Of a stretch of DNA of 64,000 bases, positions 45,463-54,622 are shown piece by piece. Source of the DNA: Methanolacinia paynteri. Lineage in GTDB: Archaea > Halobacteriota > Methanomicrobia > Methanomicrobiales > Methanomicrobiaceae. The position numbers and the translations under genes are program-made. Below the pieces are notes generated by a model. That model saw nothing but the letters and a program-made list of their open reading frames with translations, searched no databases and was not told the origin of the DNA. Positions within the stretch are counted from its first letter, which is position 1, and every line of letters begins with the position of its first letter. Location: assembly GCF_000784355.1 (NCBI RefSeq), contig NZ_KN360931.1, positions 20,942 through 84,941 of the forward strand, written 5' to 3'.

Positions 45463-45756
45463 TTACTGCTTTTGTGGTTTTAGATGTTGCGGTCTTGCGA
45501 CTACAGTCTTTCTGGAATTGCCGTCGTTGATCTCAAGGACCCATGCGTGACCCTGCTTCCCGATAATTTCGCCGGTTCTTCCCTGGAACCTGCGGTGGGG
45601 CATGCCTTTCTGCACACTGGAATCGATTACGATGTGTACCTTCTGGCCTTCTTCGAATTCCTGAATGATTGAAGTTACAGGAGCCATTCCTCTCTTTCTG
45701 AGATCTTTCTTGAACTTATATCGGGTCTTTTTTCTCTGACCAAAGTGATGTGCCAT
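45463..45756 (-). CDS. rpl21e: Ribosomal protein L21e
   Basis: 97 residues, basic, with the typical start MAHHFGQRKKTRYKFKKDL and the SH3-like core GRTGEIIGKQGHAWVLEI. ATG 45756 is the family start; the longer frame upstream is spurious. It lies 13 bases after pus10 and 18 before rpo4. Confidence 0.96.
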   Translation of the reverse strand: MAHHFGQRKKTRYKFKKDLRKRGMAPVTSIIQEFEEGQKVHIVIDSSVQKGMPHRRFQGRTGEIIGKQGHAWVLEINDGNSRKTVVARPQHLKPQKQ

Positions 45757-45769
45757 TTTGATTCTCTCC

Positions 45770-47029
45770 TTAATTTTGAATAATTTCGCCGGTTCTGGTT
45801 TCGGGAACAACGCTCTCGACCATTACAACATCCAGACTTTTTACCCGGGCGGGGCGGTTGATTATCTCCGAAAGGCTCGGACTCGTCCGTCCTTCATCGC
45901 CCGATATCAGTTCCTTGATGTAGAGTCCGGCATCCCCAAGCACTTCTATCCTGAAGCTGTCGTCCTCTACACCAGTGCAGCTGATGTCGATGCACTGACG
46001 TTTTCTGACCTTGTCTGCCCTCCGGTGAGAAACCCTTTCCGGGGTGCGCTGATTAATTATAGCCCCACGGAGGCTGTTTAAGGCAGATTTGACTTCATCT
46101 GCCGAAAATTCGCCTTCTACTTCCACCAGAATGCTGTACTTTTTATGAGCTTTTCCCGATTTAAGGGTTTCCACCTCTTTGCGATCGCTGATGTGATCAA
46201 TGGTTACGGAAACCCTTCCTCCGGCGCTTTCATTGATTGTCTTTTCAAGCTCTTCGGGATCGAACGATCTGATCGCCGGCTCGACTATCTCGATTACGAA
46301 AGGCCTGCCGGTACCGAGCATCCTTGCGTCGATATCTTCCCTGCCGGCCCCATGAAGGACTGCATCTTTCGATTTGAAGACTTCGATTGCAGGTCTCCCG
46401 ATAAGTTCCTCTACCGAGTCTGCATACATCTTGCCGGTGAAGTTGCACCTTTCGCATCCTTTGCCCCTGCACACCCTGCAATGCCAGCGTGTCTGGGGGA
46501 TTCCTCTTTCGTACTTGCAGTACCTGCCGTAGATGTAGAGGGGATTGATCTCGATTTCAACGGTTCCTTCAGGGATATTGCATACTGCAACGACATCGGG
46601 CCTCTTGAAGTCGACCTGTTTTCCCGTGATGCTGCTGACGATCTTTCCGACCTCCCTGTTGAATTCAGCTTTCAGGGGTTCGGGCGATTCTAGTCCGAGA
46701 TCTGTCCAGACCATCTCCTCGCTCTCTGCAGAGAGGGGAGGGACGCGGCATCCGACGAGCATCGTTTCAAACTCGATCCCGGAAAGAGCGTCCGCGATCT
46801 TCTTCGCCCACTCTTCGGCAGTGTCGAAGATGTTGCCGCAGATCCAGCATTTTCCGGTCTCCCTGCTGTAGGGGATATTCTTCTCAAGCGAGTATGCGAT
46901 CCTGAGAGATCTTCCCCGCTCCTCGTTTCCGAGTCCGTGGGAGAGCTTTCCGAAGAACCTGCCCAGGCAGTGATCGCATACGGGTCCGTATTCGAGGATC
47001 TCGCCGACCTTCTCAAGTATGTCGCTCAT
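45770..47029 (-). CDS. pus10: tRNA pseudouridine synthase Pus10
   Basis: Makes pseudouridine at tRNA positions 54 and 55 in archaea. 419 residues: an N-terminal THUMP-containing accessory domain with two Cys pairs (DHCLGRFFG near 20 and CWICGNIFD near 62) and further Cys in CRVCRGKGCERC near 185, then the catalytic domain with the Asp of GREDIDARMLGTGRPF near 235. Its start overlaps the stop of trmY, which methylates the pseudouridine this enzyme makes at position 54. Confidence 0.94.
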   Translation of the reverse strand: MSDILEKVGEILEYGPVCDHCLGRFFGKLSHGLGNEERGRSLRIAYSLEKNIPYSRETGKCWICGNIFDTAEEWAKKIADALSGIEFETMLVGCRVPPLSAESEEMVWTDLGLESPEPLKAEFNREVGKIVSSITGKQVDFKRPDVVAVCNIPEGTVEIEINPLYIYGRYCKYERGIPQTRWHCRVCRGKGCERCNFTGKMYADSVEELIGRPAIEVFKSKDAVLHGAGREDIDARMLGTGRPFVIEIVEPAIRSFDPEELEKTINESAGGRVSVTIDHISDRKEVETLKSGKAHKKYSILVEVEGEFSADEVKSALNSLRGAIINQRTPERVSHRRADKVRKRQCIDISCTGVEDDSFRIEVLGDAGLYIKELISGDEGRTSPSLSEIINRPARVKSLDVVMVESVVPETRTGEIIQN

Positions 47030-47595
47030 TTTTCTCTCCTGTCGTGTTCATTGAGGATTACGATAACAGTATGATCCGCGTGCAGCACCTTCGGCCCGGC
47101 GGAGATCTTCGGGAGATCCTTTATCAGACTCTCTTCCTCTTCTGAAAAATTCATGTGATCCGAGAGTATGTAGTTCTCCGGAACATCCTCTACGCTGCGG
47201 ATGTCCGTTCCGTTTTCATCGAGAACTGAAAAGTCGATCTCATCCAGGAGTCTTTCCAGTCCGCCGTTTCTGATGTAGATGCCCTTTGTGGATTCGATGA
47301 ACTCCTCTCCGCAGACAACCTGAAGTGCTTTTTTTATCAGCGAGCCTGCACTCCTCTCGTCGGGATTGAGGTAGCGAACTTCGTTTCCCTTAATCAGGAT
47401 TGTCTTCGGGGGATTGGGTTCTCCGAGGAGGAGAAGATAACATTCGACATCCCTCCGGAGATCGTGGGAGAGGAAGAAGCAGGAGTTGACGCACCTGCAC
47501 AGGACATCCATCCTTCCTGCCCCACCGGGCATGTCGTTAAGGGAAAAACCGCCTTCGGTAACAGCCTTGTGGCCGATAATAAGAAATCTTTTCAT
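47026..47595 (-). CDS. trmY: tRNA (pseudouridine54-N1)-methyltransferase TrmY
   Basis: SPOUT-class methyltransferase of 189 residues forming N1-methylpseudouridine at tRNA position 54, the archaeal counterpart of ribothymidine. Family blocks are FLIIGHKAVTEGGFSLNDMPG at the start in part, CVNSCFFLSHDLRRDV near 35, LLLGEPNPPKTI near 57, and YILSDHMNF near 145, which forms part of the knot. Coupled to pus10 by a four-base overlap. Confidence 0.93.
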   Translation of the reverse strand: MKRFLIIGHKAVTEGGFSLNDMPGGAGRMDVLCRCVNSCFFLSHDLRRDVECYLLLLGEPNPPKTILIKGNEVRYLNPDERSAGSLIKKALQVVCGEEFIESTKGIYIRNGGLERLLDEIDFSVLDENGTDIRSVEDVPENYILSDHMNFSEEEESLIKDLPKISAGPKVLHADHTVIVILNEHDRREK

Positions 47596-47601
47596 CAGCC
47601 T

Positions 47602-48927
47602 TTACATCCCGCCGCCGAACTTCTTCATCATCCGCTGCATGTTGAATTTGCCGCCGCCCATCCCCTTGAATCCTTTAAGGGTGCGCTGCATCGTTTTATG
47701 GTACTTGAGGAGTTCCCTTACTTCTTCCTGGGAGACTCCCGCGCCCGTGGCAATCCTCTGGATTCTCGATGCATGAATAACGGAGGGATCGTCAAGCTCC
47801 TCGTTTGTCATGGAGTCCATGATCACCTTGTAGGCTTCCATCTTCTTTCCGGTGGTATCGAAGGCATCCTCGGGGATCTCTATGTTTCCGAGCGGAAGCA
47901 TCGACATGACCTGCTTTAAGGGGCCCATCTTCTTCAGGGATTCAAGCTGCTTGTACATGTCCCTGAGGGTGAACTTTCCTTTCATCATGGCGTTTACATC
48001 GACTTCTTCAGCGTTGATAGCCTCCTCTGCGCGTTCGATGAGGGACTTCAGGTCTCCCATTCCGAGAAGTCTCGAGATGAAGCTGTCGGGATCGAAGCGT
48101 TCGAGATCGTCTATAGTCTCTCCGCTTCCGACGAATACGATACCCGATCCGGTTTCGGCTACGGCCGACAAGGCACCGCCGCCCTTTGCAGTTCCGTCCA
48201 TCTTCGTGATGATGACACCGTCGATGCTGATTGCATCGTGGAACCTTGCAGCCTGCTCGCGCGCCTGCTGACCGAGTGCCGCATCGAGAACGAGCCACCT
48301 GTGCGACGCCTTCGAGAGATCGTTTATTTTGATAATCTCGTCGATGAGCTCGTCTTCGAGCGCATGACGGCCCTGTGTATCGATAATCAGGACTTCAGCG
48401 TTCTTGAGCTGCTTCATGCCGTTTTCGACGATCTTAACGGCATCGGTCTCTCCAGGTTCCCCGTAGCAGGGGACGTTTACCTTGTCGCAGAGTGTCTTTA
48501 ACTGGTCGTATGCACCGGGCCTGAAGACATCCGCACAGATTACTCCTACTCTCAGTCCTTTCTTCTGGAAGTACCTGCTGAGTTTTCCGGTCGTGGTCGT
48601 CTTTCCGCTTCCCTGTAGACCGGCCATGAGGATCGTCTGCGGACCGAGCGTTACCTCGATCTCCTCGCCCATGAGGTTTACGAGCTCCTGGTACACGATC
48701 CTTAAGACGTGCTCACGGACGCTCATTCCCTTGGGTGGCTCTTCTTCGAGCGAACGCTGCTTGATGGCCTTCGAGAGATTCATTACAAGCTTGACATTTA
48801 CATCGGCCTGCAGGAGCACTCTCTGGAGATCCTTTACAAGCTCCTCTACCGCTACCTTGTCGATTACGGTCTTTCCGGCAAGTTTCTTTAACGCGTCCTT
48901 TAATCCCGAGCCCAGGCGATCGAGCAT
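47602..48927 (-). CDS. srp54: Signal recognition particle protein SRP54 (Ffh)
   Basis: 441 residues: N domain, GTPase G domain and Met-rich M domain (about 305-441, ending in [14 protein letters not shown]). G1 is [10 protein letters not shown] near 105; G4 TKMDG near 245 follows DGVIITK. The G3 motif reads DTQGR near 186 instead of the near-universal DTAGR, an unusual change next to the gamma-phosphate site; the partner FtsY keeps DTAGR. Adjacent to ftsY, its receptor, with two bases between them. Confidence 0.96.
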   Translation of the reverse strand: MLDRLGSGLKDALKKLAGKTVIDKVAVEELVKDLQRVLLQADVNVKLVMNLSKAIKQRSLEEEPPKGMSVREHVLRIVYQELVNLMGEEIEVTLGPQTILMAGLQGSGKTTTTGKLSRYFQKKGLRVGVICADVFRPGAYDQLKTLCDKVNVPCYGEPGETDAVKIVENGMKQLKNAEVLIIDTQGRHALEDELIDEIIKINDLSKASHRWLVLDAALGQQAREQAARFHDAISIDGVIITKMDGTAKGGGALSAVAETGSGIVFVGSGETIDDLERFDPDSFISRLLGMGDLKSLIERAEEAINAEEVDVNAMMKGKFTLRDMYKQLESLKKMGPLKQVMSMLPLGNIEIPEDAFDTTGKKMEAYKVIMDSMTNEELDDPSVIHASRIQRIATGAGVSQEEVRELLKYHKTMQRTLKGFKGMGGGKFNMQRMMKKFGGGM

Positions 48928-48929
48928 AA

Positions 48930-50015
48930 TTAATCCTCCTCCAGGAGTTCTTCAACCATTTTTTCAGGTTCGAACGGGACAATATCGTCGTAGCCCTGCC
49001 CCATTCCGAGGAACATAAGCGGCTTGCCGATCGTATGTGCAATCGAGATCGCCGCACCGCCCTTGGTGTCCATGTCTGCTTTAGTAAGCACAACCACATC
49101 TGTACCAACAGCCGAGTTGAACTCTTCCGCACGTATCACCGCATCGTTGCCTGCGACTGCCTCGTCGACATATGCGACGATGTCGGGATTCATCACGCGG
49201 CGGATCTTTTCGAGCTGCTTCATCAGGTTCCCTTTGTTGTGGAATCTGCCTGCGGTATCGGCAAGGACAACATCGATGTCATGCGCCTTTGCGTAGTTCA
49301 CGGTGTCGAACAGGACCGCAGAAGGATCTGCTCCCTCCTGGTGGCTGATAACCTTGACTCCGATGCGATCGGCGTGAGTCTTCATCTGCTGGTTGGCACC
49401 TGCACGAAATGTGTCGCCCGATCCGATAACAACCGAGTAGCCTTTGCTTTTCAGGTAGAAGGCGACCTTTGCAATAGTTGTAGTCTTCCCTGCGCCGTTG
49501 ACACCGGTAAAAAGAACCTTTACGGGCTTTTCGTGCGAGTCTATGTAATCGGTAAGCAGAAAACCTTCCCCGAGGACTTCCAGGAGTGCATTTTTGAGTG
49601 CATCTGTAACGAATTTCTCGGAATTGGTTCCGATCTTTCTTCTCTGTCCTGCGAGGTCATCCTTCATATAACTGATGATGGCCTCGGTGGTGTCGAATGC
49701 AACATCGTTTTCGAGAAGAATAAGTTCAAGCTCTTCCAGGGGTTCCGAGATGTCCTTTTCAGTGATAAGGACTTCCCTCTCTGTAACAAGGACTTTGATC
49801 TTGCTGCCGAAACCTGCTTTTTTTTCAGGTTTTTTCTCAGTCGGGATCACGGGCTGATCTTTTTCTTCGGAAAGTTCGGGCTTCGGTTCCTCCGGCACTT
49901 CCGGTATACGGTTGTCGGCTTTTGAAAGCTGCGACTCTTTCTCTATCGCTTCGTCTATATTGGAACCGAATTTCTTCGAAACTCCCTTCAGCCTGTCCTT
50001 AAGAGATTTAAACAT
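48930..50015 (-). CDS. ftsY: Signal recognition particle receptor FtsY
   Basis: 361 residues: an acidic, Pro/Glu-rich N-terminal A region (20-75) followed by the NG GTPase domains. G1 [15 protein letters not shown] near 172, G3 [14 protein letters not shown] near 250, G4 [14 protein letters not shown] near 310. It docks SRP-bound ribosomes at the membrane. It is cotranscribed with srp54 and follows prefoldin alpha by six bases. Confidence 0.96.
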   Translation of the reverse strand: MFKSLKDRLKGVSKKFGSNIDEAIEKESQLSKADNRIPEVPEEPKPELSEEKDQPVIPTEKKPEKKAGFGSKIKVLVTEREVLITEKDISEPLEELELILLENDVAFDTTEAIISYMKDDLAGQRRKIGTNSEKFVTDALKNALLEVLGEGFLLTDYIDSHEKPVKVLFTGVNGAGKTTTIAKVAFYLKSKGYSVVIGSGDTFRAGANQQMKTHADRIGVKVISHQEGADPSAVLFDTVNYAKAHDIDVVLADTAGRFHNKGNLMKQLEKIRRVMNPDIVAYVDEAVAGNDAVIRAEEFNSAVGTDVVVLTKADMDTKGGAAISIAHTIGKPLMFLGMGQGYDDIVPFEPEKMVEELLEED

Positions 50016-50021
50016 GGATAA

Positions 50022-50468
50022 TCAGTTTCCTGACTGCGCCTGGTACTTTTTGTAGAGATCTTCCATTTTTTTGGCGACATCGGACGCCTGTTTGCGGATC
50101 TCGGTTATCGTTTCGGATACCTTCTTCTCGAGTGCCTCGAGTTCGATTATCCTGTCTTCCAGATAGCTGACTGATTCGTCGCCGGTCTTTTCGACAATGA
50201 CATTCGAGCCGATATTTACGAAAACATTGTCGGGTTCGAGTGCTTTCACTTTCATGGAAGCACCTCCGCCGATCTCAAGAAGCATCGTGTTGTCCGGTTG
50301 CGAGCCGATATTTTTTATCGTCTCTATCGCCGTCAGGGATTCGATTCGTCTTTGTTCCAGTATCTGCAGTTGTGCGGTGTAGGCTTCGGCCTGCTGCCCG
50401 AATTCATTGAGATACTGCTGGAGCATCTCAATCTCCCGGGGGTCGACATTATCCAAATTACTCACCAT
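50022..50468 (-). CDS. pfdA: Prefoldin subunit alpha
   Basis: 148 residues with the prefoldin plan: an N-terminal helix (IEMLQQYLNEFGQQAEAY), a central beta-hairpin segment (MLLEIGGGASMKVKAL and NVFVNIGSNVIVEKT) and a long C-terminal coiled-coil helix. Holds unfolded proteins for the chaperonin. ATG 50468 overlaps the end of the LX gene; the longer frame is not supported. Confidence 0.93.
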   Translation of the reverse strand: MVSNLDNVDPREIEMLQQYLNEFGQQAEAYTAQLQILEQRRIESLTAIETIKNIGSQPDNTMLLEIGGGASMKVKALEPDNVFVNIGSNVIVEKTGDESVSYLEDRIIELEALEKKVSETITEIRKQASDVAKKMEDLYKKYQAQSGN

Positions 50469-50649
50469 TAATAAGTTTGATACTGTCAATTTTGATATAA
50501 TTTCTCTTTAATCTGTGTTTGCTCCCGAAAACATTATATGTGCTTTCGGTTGCCTGGATTTCGTTTGGAGCGGAGATCACTTTTGTAAAGGGCTGCCACT
50601 CCAGTCCGTTTTTAAAACTTCCTGTAACTTCAAAATTCTTCATGTCCAT
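50458..50649 (-). CDS. rpl20A: Ribosomal protein LX (L18a/L20a)
   Basis: 63 residues. FEVTGSFKNG..WQPFTKVI and YNVFGSKHRLKRNYIKI match archaeal LX, which sits between aIF6 and prefoldin alpha in many euryarchaea. An SD (GGAG) is nine bases before ATG 50649. Overlaps pfdA by 11 bases. Confidence 0.92.
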   Translation of the reverse strand: MDMKNFEVTGSFKNGLEWQPFTKVISAPNEIQATESTYNVFGSKHRLKRNYIKIDSIKLINGE

Positions 50650-50663
50650 TTCAAACTACTCCG

Positions 50664-51320
50664 TTAAAATCCAAATACTTCTTCAATCCTTCCAAGTTCA
50701 TAACCGCTCGTTGAGATGCCGGCAAGGTAGCTTTTGCTGTTTGCAAGGAGTCCGGTCCCTATGAGAGTGCTGCCCATGTTGACCGTTCCGGTTCCGACAG
50801 GCAGTTCCGTAATCTCTTCGATCTCGGCTATTTCCGTTGCCGATGCTCCGGGATTGAGTATGACTCCCCTGTTTGTCGCAACTGCGGCCATTCCTACGGT
50901 AGGTATTTTGCCGATGTTCATCATAAGAACCGGGACTTCGAGAAACTCCGATATCTTTTCGGCAGTTCTCTCGGAGGTCTCGGGGTGTACTGCGGCAAAA
51001 TGATCGTTTGCAAGGATGATGTTTCCAGCGGCGTTCATGGTCCGCTCAAGAAGCATTACCTTACCGTACTTTTTGAGAAGATTGATCTCTTCAGTCGATG
51101 CAAGACCGCTGACAATCATCCCGTTGCTGTTTCCCGCAAGGAGGGACCCGATTATCGAACAGCCCTGTATTGTGGTCTGAACAACTTCAACACCCAGTCT
51201 TTTCTCCACGGAACCTATGTACTCCTCGGTTGCGTCCAGAGGGACAAATGCAACGTCCTCAAATACACGGGTGTATACGCCTATATGCTCGTCGCCTGCG
51301 AAGCTGATCGTTTCAACCAT
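50664..51320 (-). CDS. eif6: Translation initiation factor aIF6
   Basis: 218 residues of five repeating alpha/beta modules. GDEHIGVYTRVFEDVAFVP, GSLLAGNSNGMIVSG and VNMGSTLIGTGLLANSKSYL are signature blocks. Binds the large ribosomal subunit and prevents premature joining. ATG 51320 lies one base after the rpl31e stop, giving the MVETISF start; the extended frame overlaps rpl31e. Confidence 0.95.
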   Translation of the reverse strand: MVETISFAGDEHIGVYTRVFEDVAFVPLDATEEYIGSVEKRLGVEVVQTTIQGCSIIGSLLAGNSNGMIVSGLASTEEINLLKKYGKVMLLERTMNAAGNIILANDHFAAVHPETSERTAEKISEFLEVPVLMMNIGKIPTVGMAAVATNRGVILNPGASATEIAEIEEITELPVGTGTVNMGSTLIGTGLLANSKSYLAGISTSGYELGRIEEVFGF

Positions 51321-51321
51321 T

Positions 51322-51585
51322 TCACTCTTCGGCAAGTTCAGCCTGAACCTGGCCGTCCTCGAATTTCATTGCACGGATGCGGATCTTTCTTGGGGGTTTT
51401 TCACATCCGTGTTCCCATATCTTTTCGTTGATGCTCTTGTCGATTTTGATGTCTTCGCTTTTCATGTGTTTTGCAAGGAATTCCCTGATCTCTTTCATTG
51501 CTCTGGGGCTCCTCTTCCACCGCGGTGCTCTCTTGACATCACGAAGCGGTATGACATAGATCTGTTCCTTTAAGATATCTGCCAT
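51322..51585 (-). CDS. rpl31e: Ribosomal protein L31e
   Basis: 87 residues: [20 protein letters not shown] near the start, [15 protein letters not shown] and the C-terminal [14 protein letters not shown] are typical. Sits directly behind rpl39e, the conserved archaeal arrangement rpl39e-rpl31e-aIF6. Confidence 0.96.
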   Translation of the reverse strand: MADILKEQIYVIPLRDVKRAPRWKRSPRAMKEIREFLAKHMKSEDIKIDKSINEKIWEHGCEKPPRKIRIRAMKFEDGQVQAELAEE

Positions 51586-51591
51586 TTTTCA

Positions 51592-51744
51592 TCACACCTT
51601 CAGTTTGCTTCTTCTCCAGTTGCGTCTCCTGGGATGGGATACAACATGCCTCTTCGTCTTAATCATTACCCATGCCGGCACGCGCCTGTTCTGTTCGCAT
51701 GCCTTTGCAAGTCTTATTTTTCTCGCTTTGGTTACTTTACTCAT
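51592..51744 (-). CDS. rpl39e: Ribosomal protein L39e
   Basis: 50 residues, very basic: [20 protein letters not shown] start and the [11 protein letters not shown] end are diagnostic. ATG 51744 is the true start; a longer frame of 101 codons is a read-back through the neighbouring gene. Lines part of the nascent peptide exit tunnel. Confidence 0.95.
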   Translation of the reverse strand: MSKVTKARKIRLAKACEQNRRVPAWVMIKTKRHVVSHPRRRNWRRSKLKV

Positions 51745-51757
51745 TTTTACACACCCC

Positions 51758-52351
51758 TTAGCTCCGTAATGCCTTTCCGGTAACGAGTGACTGCTCATGG
51801 TGGCTGGGAAATATTTCGTAAGGATCGAGGCCTTGAACACTGAATGCTGTTCGGATTTCGTTTTCGTAATCGCCGTTCTCGATGGTACCTGTTTCACCGT
51901 ATTCGACGGTGAAATATTTACCAGCGAGGTGGTTTACTTCACGTCTTCCATATCCAAGCAGAGGCCGCACGAGGGCGCATTGATATCTCGCTTCTATGCT
52001 CTGCACTTCGGCGTAATCAAGCATAGGAACACGGTCATTCAGCCGCGTTCCATCCCCTATAACATCGTATTCCCCTGAGAGGGAACAGATGGCGCTCCTG
52101 TGAACAAGGTTGATGGCAGAGTTCGGGAATCCGTCATTTACCATCATCTCCATTACTTTTTCAAGCAGTCCTTCGTCAAATACTCTTTTAATAAGCGGAA
52201 GTCCTAAAGCCTCAGCTGCCTTTTCGACACTCGGGATCTTTCTGTCGCCGTCGAATACGAATGTATTCAGTTCGGCTTCGTAATCCCTTGATATCATGAG
52301 GGCCGCAAGAGAACTGTCCTTTCCTCCGCTGAAGAGTATTCCGGCTTTCAT
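51758..52351 (-). CDS. PP-loop ATP pyrophosphatase family protein
   Basis: 197 residues with the N-type ATP pyrophosphatase P-loop [14 protein letters not shown] near residue 5 and a second conserved region, [14 protein letters not shown] near 115. Such enzymes adenylate a substrate for amidation or thiolation, but the substrate is unknown. The gene lies between PDCD5 and rpl39e, a position kept in many archaea, so a role in tRNA or translation-factor modification is plausible by context. Confidence 0.78.
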   Translation of the reverse strand: MKAGILFSGGKDSSLAALMISRDYEAELNTFVFDGDRKIPSVEKAAEALGLPLIKRVFDEGLLEKVMEMMVNDGFPNSAINLVHRSAICSLSGEYDVIGDGTRLNDRVPMLDYAEVQSIEARYQCALVRPLLGYGRREVNHLAGKYFTVEYGETGTIENGDYENEIRTAFSVQGLDPYEIFPSHHEQSLVTGKALRS

Positions 52352-52695
52352 AGTTTATGCTTACGAGTGATGTTAATCTCTCTTTTGTTCGGAATAAGCT
52401 GGTTTAAGATCGTCTTAAGCTGTTCGTCGCTGATTCGATCTCTTATACGGCCGCTCTGGGCAAGCATAATCAGCTGCTGCTCCACAGCCTGCGCGAATTC
52501 CGGTTTTGTCAGTTTGATGGTGTTTAAACGTTCCCGGGCTTCTGGCTCGAGGATCTTCATAAGCATCATATGCATCTGGGCTTCAGCCTGTTTCTGGCGG
52601 GCCATTTCCTCCTCCATTCCCTGCTGGTCCATCTGCTGCCTCTGAAGCTCCTGCATCTTTCTTCTGCGAATTTCCGCAAGTTCGTCGTCAACCAT
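52348..52695 (-). CDS. DNA-binding protein, PDCD5/TFAR19 family
   Basis: 115 residues: DDELAEIRRRKMQELQRQQ start, a Gln/Met-rich helix, then the three-helix core RLNTIKLTKPEFAQAVEQQLIML in part. A conserved archaeal neighbour of rps19e. Overlaps the next gene by four bases. Confidence 0.92.
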   Translation of the reverse strand: MVDDELAEIRRRKMQELQRQQMDQQGMEEEMARQKQAEAQMHMMLMKILEPEARERLNTIKLTKPEFAQAVEQQLIMLAQSGRIRDRISDEQLKTILNQLIPNKREINITRKHKL

Positions 52696-52711
52696 CTTTT
52701 TAACTCTCCTT

Positions 52712-53161
52712 TCAGTACTTTGCTATTGCCGGAATTGATTCGGCAACAGTTTCCTTCAGGCTGTTTGCTGCGCCGTCAAGGAATGACCTGCCTGCAGGGG
52801 ATACTCTCCTTCCTTCAGGTGTGTTCTCAATGTACCCGGCCGTTTCAAGCTGCTGGAGGATCTTGCGTGTAACCGATCCCGATCCCTTCCTGAAACTTGA
52901 GGGCATCGAGCCCCTGTCCATTTTTCCGCCGTAGAAGGACCTGAGTCTCTGGACTCCTACGGGACCGTCGATGTACACTCTGCGAAGCAGTGATGCCGCA
53001 CGTATGTACCACCAGTCTTCATCTTTCGGAGGCATCTCTTTGTGGACGCCTGTCTTTGCAAATCCTGCCCATTCCGGAGCTTCTATCGTGTCAAGCTCTT
53101 TGAGCTCGCCAGCCACTTTTCTGATAAGAAGATCCGGTGGGATATCATATACAGTTGTCAT
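52712..53161 (-). CDS. rps19e: Ribosomal protein S19e
   Basis: 149 residues: TTVYDIPPDLLIRKVAGELK start, WWYIRAASLLRRVYIDGPVG in the middle and a winged-helix end with ILQQLETAGYIE. ATG 53161 gives the usual N-terminus. First gene of the long minus-strand run down to ksgA; all gaps to that point are 24 bases or less, except where genes overlap. Confidence 0.96.
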   Translation of the reverse strand: MTTVYDIPPDLLIRKVAGELKELDTIEAPEWAGFAKTGVHKEMPPKDEDWWYIRAASLLRRVYIDGPVGVQRLRSFYGGKMDRGSMPSSFRKGSGSVTRKILQQLETAGYIENTPEGRRVSPAGRSFLDGAANSLKETVAESIPAIAKY

Positions 53162-53265
53162 TTTCAACCACTCTCTAAATGATGCTAAAGAGACCATGCC
53201 TTGTCTTTCAAAAGCATGATTTTTTCACTGGAAATATCCTGAAACAACTGTTTCCGGGACAATTC

Positions 53266-53298
53266 GACGGGAATGGAAATCCACTTTTAATTCCCGTC
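53266..53298 (-). promoter_or_regulatory. Leader hairpin of the rps19e gene run
   Basis: GACGGGAAT (53266-53274) and ATTCCCGTC (53290-53298) form a perfect 9-bp stem with a 15-base loop. On the minus strand it follows two TATA-like elements (around 53355-53368 and 53332-53342) and precedes rps19e by about 105 bases, so it would lie at the 5' end of the mRNA. A role in autogenous control by a ribosomal protein is inference. Confidence 0.45.
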
Positions 53299-53403
53299 CG
53301 TCAGATAATTTCCATAAGCAAATTAGCAGTCTCTATATATTTGACCGGTTAGCTATTATATATTTTCCAAAAAGAGATTTTGATAGAGTTGCTCTTGTGA
53401 TTA

Positions 53404-53643
53404 TTATTTATTTTTCGAGAGAATCATCGTCCTCCCTCTTTTCTGTATTAATACGGCACCTGCCATCCTGGCAACTTCTTCAGGATCGACCTCGCTGTTT
53501 CTGAGCCATTTGATCTTTATGATCTTTCTCTCCTTAATCTGCATTTTGATTTCATCTATTGTGCTCTCTGTGATCCCTTTTTTGCCAATCCATACCGTAG
53601 CTTTCAGCTGCTGCAGTCCTGCAGTCTTCTCTTCCTTCTTCAT
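53404..53643 (-). CDS. YhbY/CRM-domain RNA-binding protein
   Basis: 79 residues. The CRM fold is indicated by QQLKATVWIGKKGITES, KERKIIKIKWLRN with the conserved K-x-K-W-L and a C-terminal GAVLIQKRGRTMIL. Bacterial YhbY binds pre-50S particles. ATG 53643 overlaps the RNase P gene stop; the longer frame is a shadow. Confidence 0.9.
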   Translation of the reverse strand: MKKEEKTAGLQQLKATVWIGKKGITESTIDEIKMQIKERKIIKIKWLRNSEVDPEEVARMAGAVLIQKRGRTMILSKNK

Positions 53644-53954
53644 CTTCTTTCCTTTATCGGATATCTCCTGATATACCCGCAGTTCGTGCAGGTAAGTGTG
53701 ACTTTTCCGCTGTTTATTCTCGTTCTTGTGTTGTTTCCGGGTGAGAAGAAGCTGAAGCATTTCCTGCAATAGCTGTGCCTGTAACGGTCAGGTATCTTCA
53801 CCCTGTATTTCATCGCGATCTTTATCGCGAGAATTACATACCTGCCGGAAAGTGACGGATCTTTTTCATAGACTGCGTGAGCGGCTTCAAACAGTCTCTC
53901 GATCCTCTCTTCCGCGATCTTTCTTTCCGTGTTTTTATTCCTGCGTGGTGCCAT
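53640..53954 (-). CDS. rnp4: Ribonuclease P protein component 4
   Basis: 104 residues, the Rpp21/Rpr2 subunit. The zinc ribbon is formed by SYCRKCFSFFSPG and TLTCTNCGYIRRYP, after a helical N-terminal half (ERIERLFEAAHAVYEKDP). ATG 53954 is preferred over an in-frame TTG at 53966. Next to a YhbY-family gene, as often in archaea. Confidence 0.94.
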   Translation of the reverse strand: MAPRRNKNTERKIAEERIERLFEAAHAVYEKDPSLSGRYVILAIKIAMKYRVKIPDRYRHSYCRKCFSFFSPGNNTRTRINSGKVTLTCTNCGYIRRYPIKERR

Positions 53955-53973
53955 AAGTTGTGACAATATGGTA

Positions 53974-54603
53974 TCAGTCTTTCTTAGCGGAAAGAATTTT
54001 TACTTTCCTGTTCTCTATCCTCAGCAGGTCTTCACAGAACAGGGCAACGGATCTCTGGAGCGCCTTGTGCTCTTCTTTCAGGATTCTTTCTGCGAGGGAA
54101 TCCTCGGTATCATCGTCCATTACGGGAACGGGACTTTGGGCAATTATTGCTCCGTGGTCCATCTCTTCGTCCACAAAATGCACTGTACAACCGGAAATTT
54201 TTACGCCGTATTCTATCGCCTGTTTATGGGCGTGAAGACCCTTAAACGACGGAAGAAGAGCCGGATGGATATTTATCATCTTTCCGGGAAACTGCCTGAC
54301 GGTATCATCGTCGAGAAGCCTCATATACCCGGCCAGGACGAAAAGGTCTGCACCTGTCTCTTCCATCCTCCTGCGAAGCGCCGAATTGTAATCAGTTCGG
54401 GACCCGAAACTGCTGAAATCGATAACTTTTACCGGTATACCTGCTTTTTCGGCTCTTTCTATTGAGTATGCCGATGGATTATCGGTAATCAGGCAGCAGA
54501 TCCTGCCTTTAATCAATCCCGAATCAACACCGTCGATTATTGCCTGAAAATTTGTACCCCTTCCTGAAGCAAGAACGGCGATATTTTTCATATCCATTAT
54601 CAT
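53974..54603 (-). CDS. purN: Phosphoribosylglycinamide formyltransferase
   Basis: Third step of purine synthesis, using formyl-folate or an equivalent. 209 residues: NIAVLASGRGTNFQAII start, FVLAGYMRLL near 95, NIHPALLPSFKG near 112 with the catalytic Asn-His, and TVHFVDEEMDHGAII near 143 with the catalytic Asp. Intact. Upstream of rnp4 on the same strand. Confidence 0.94.
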   Translation of the reverse strand: MIMDMKNIAVLASGRGTNFQAIIDGVDSGLIKGRICCLITDNPSAYSIERAEKAGIPVKVIDFSSFGSRTDYNSALRRRMEETGADLFVLAGYMRLLDDDTVRQFPGKMINIHPALLPSFKGLHAHKQAIEYGVKISGCTVHFVDEEMDHGAIIAQSPVPVMDDDTEDSLAERILKEEHKALQRSVALFCEDLLRIENRKVKILSAKKD

Positions 54604-54622
54604 TGGCAGTCAAAAGGAATAA

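Noticed and set aside
51592..51897. Extended 101-residue version of L39e
   Set aside because: The extra N-terminal half reads back through the end of the PP-loop gene; L39e is about 50 residues in all archaea.
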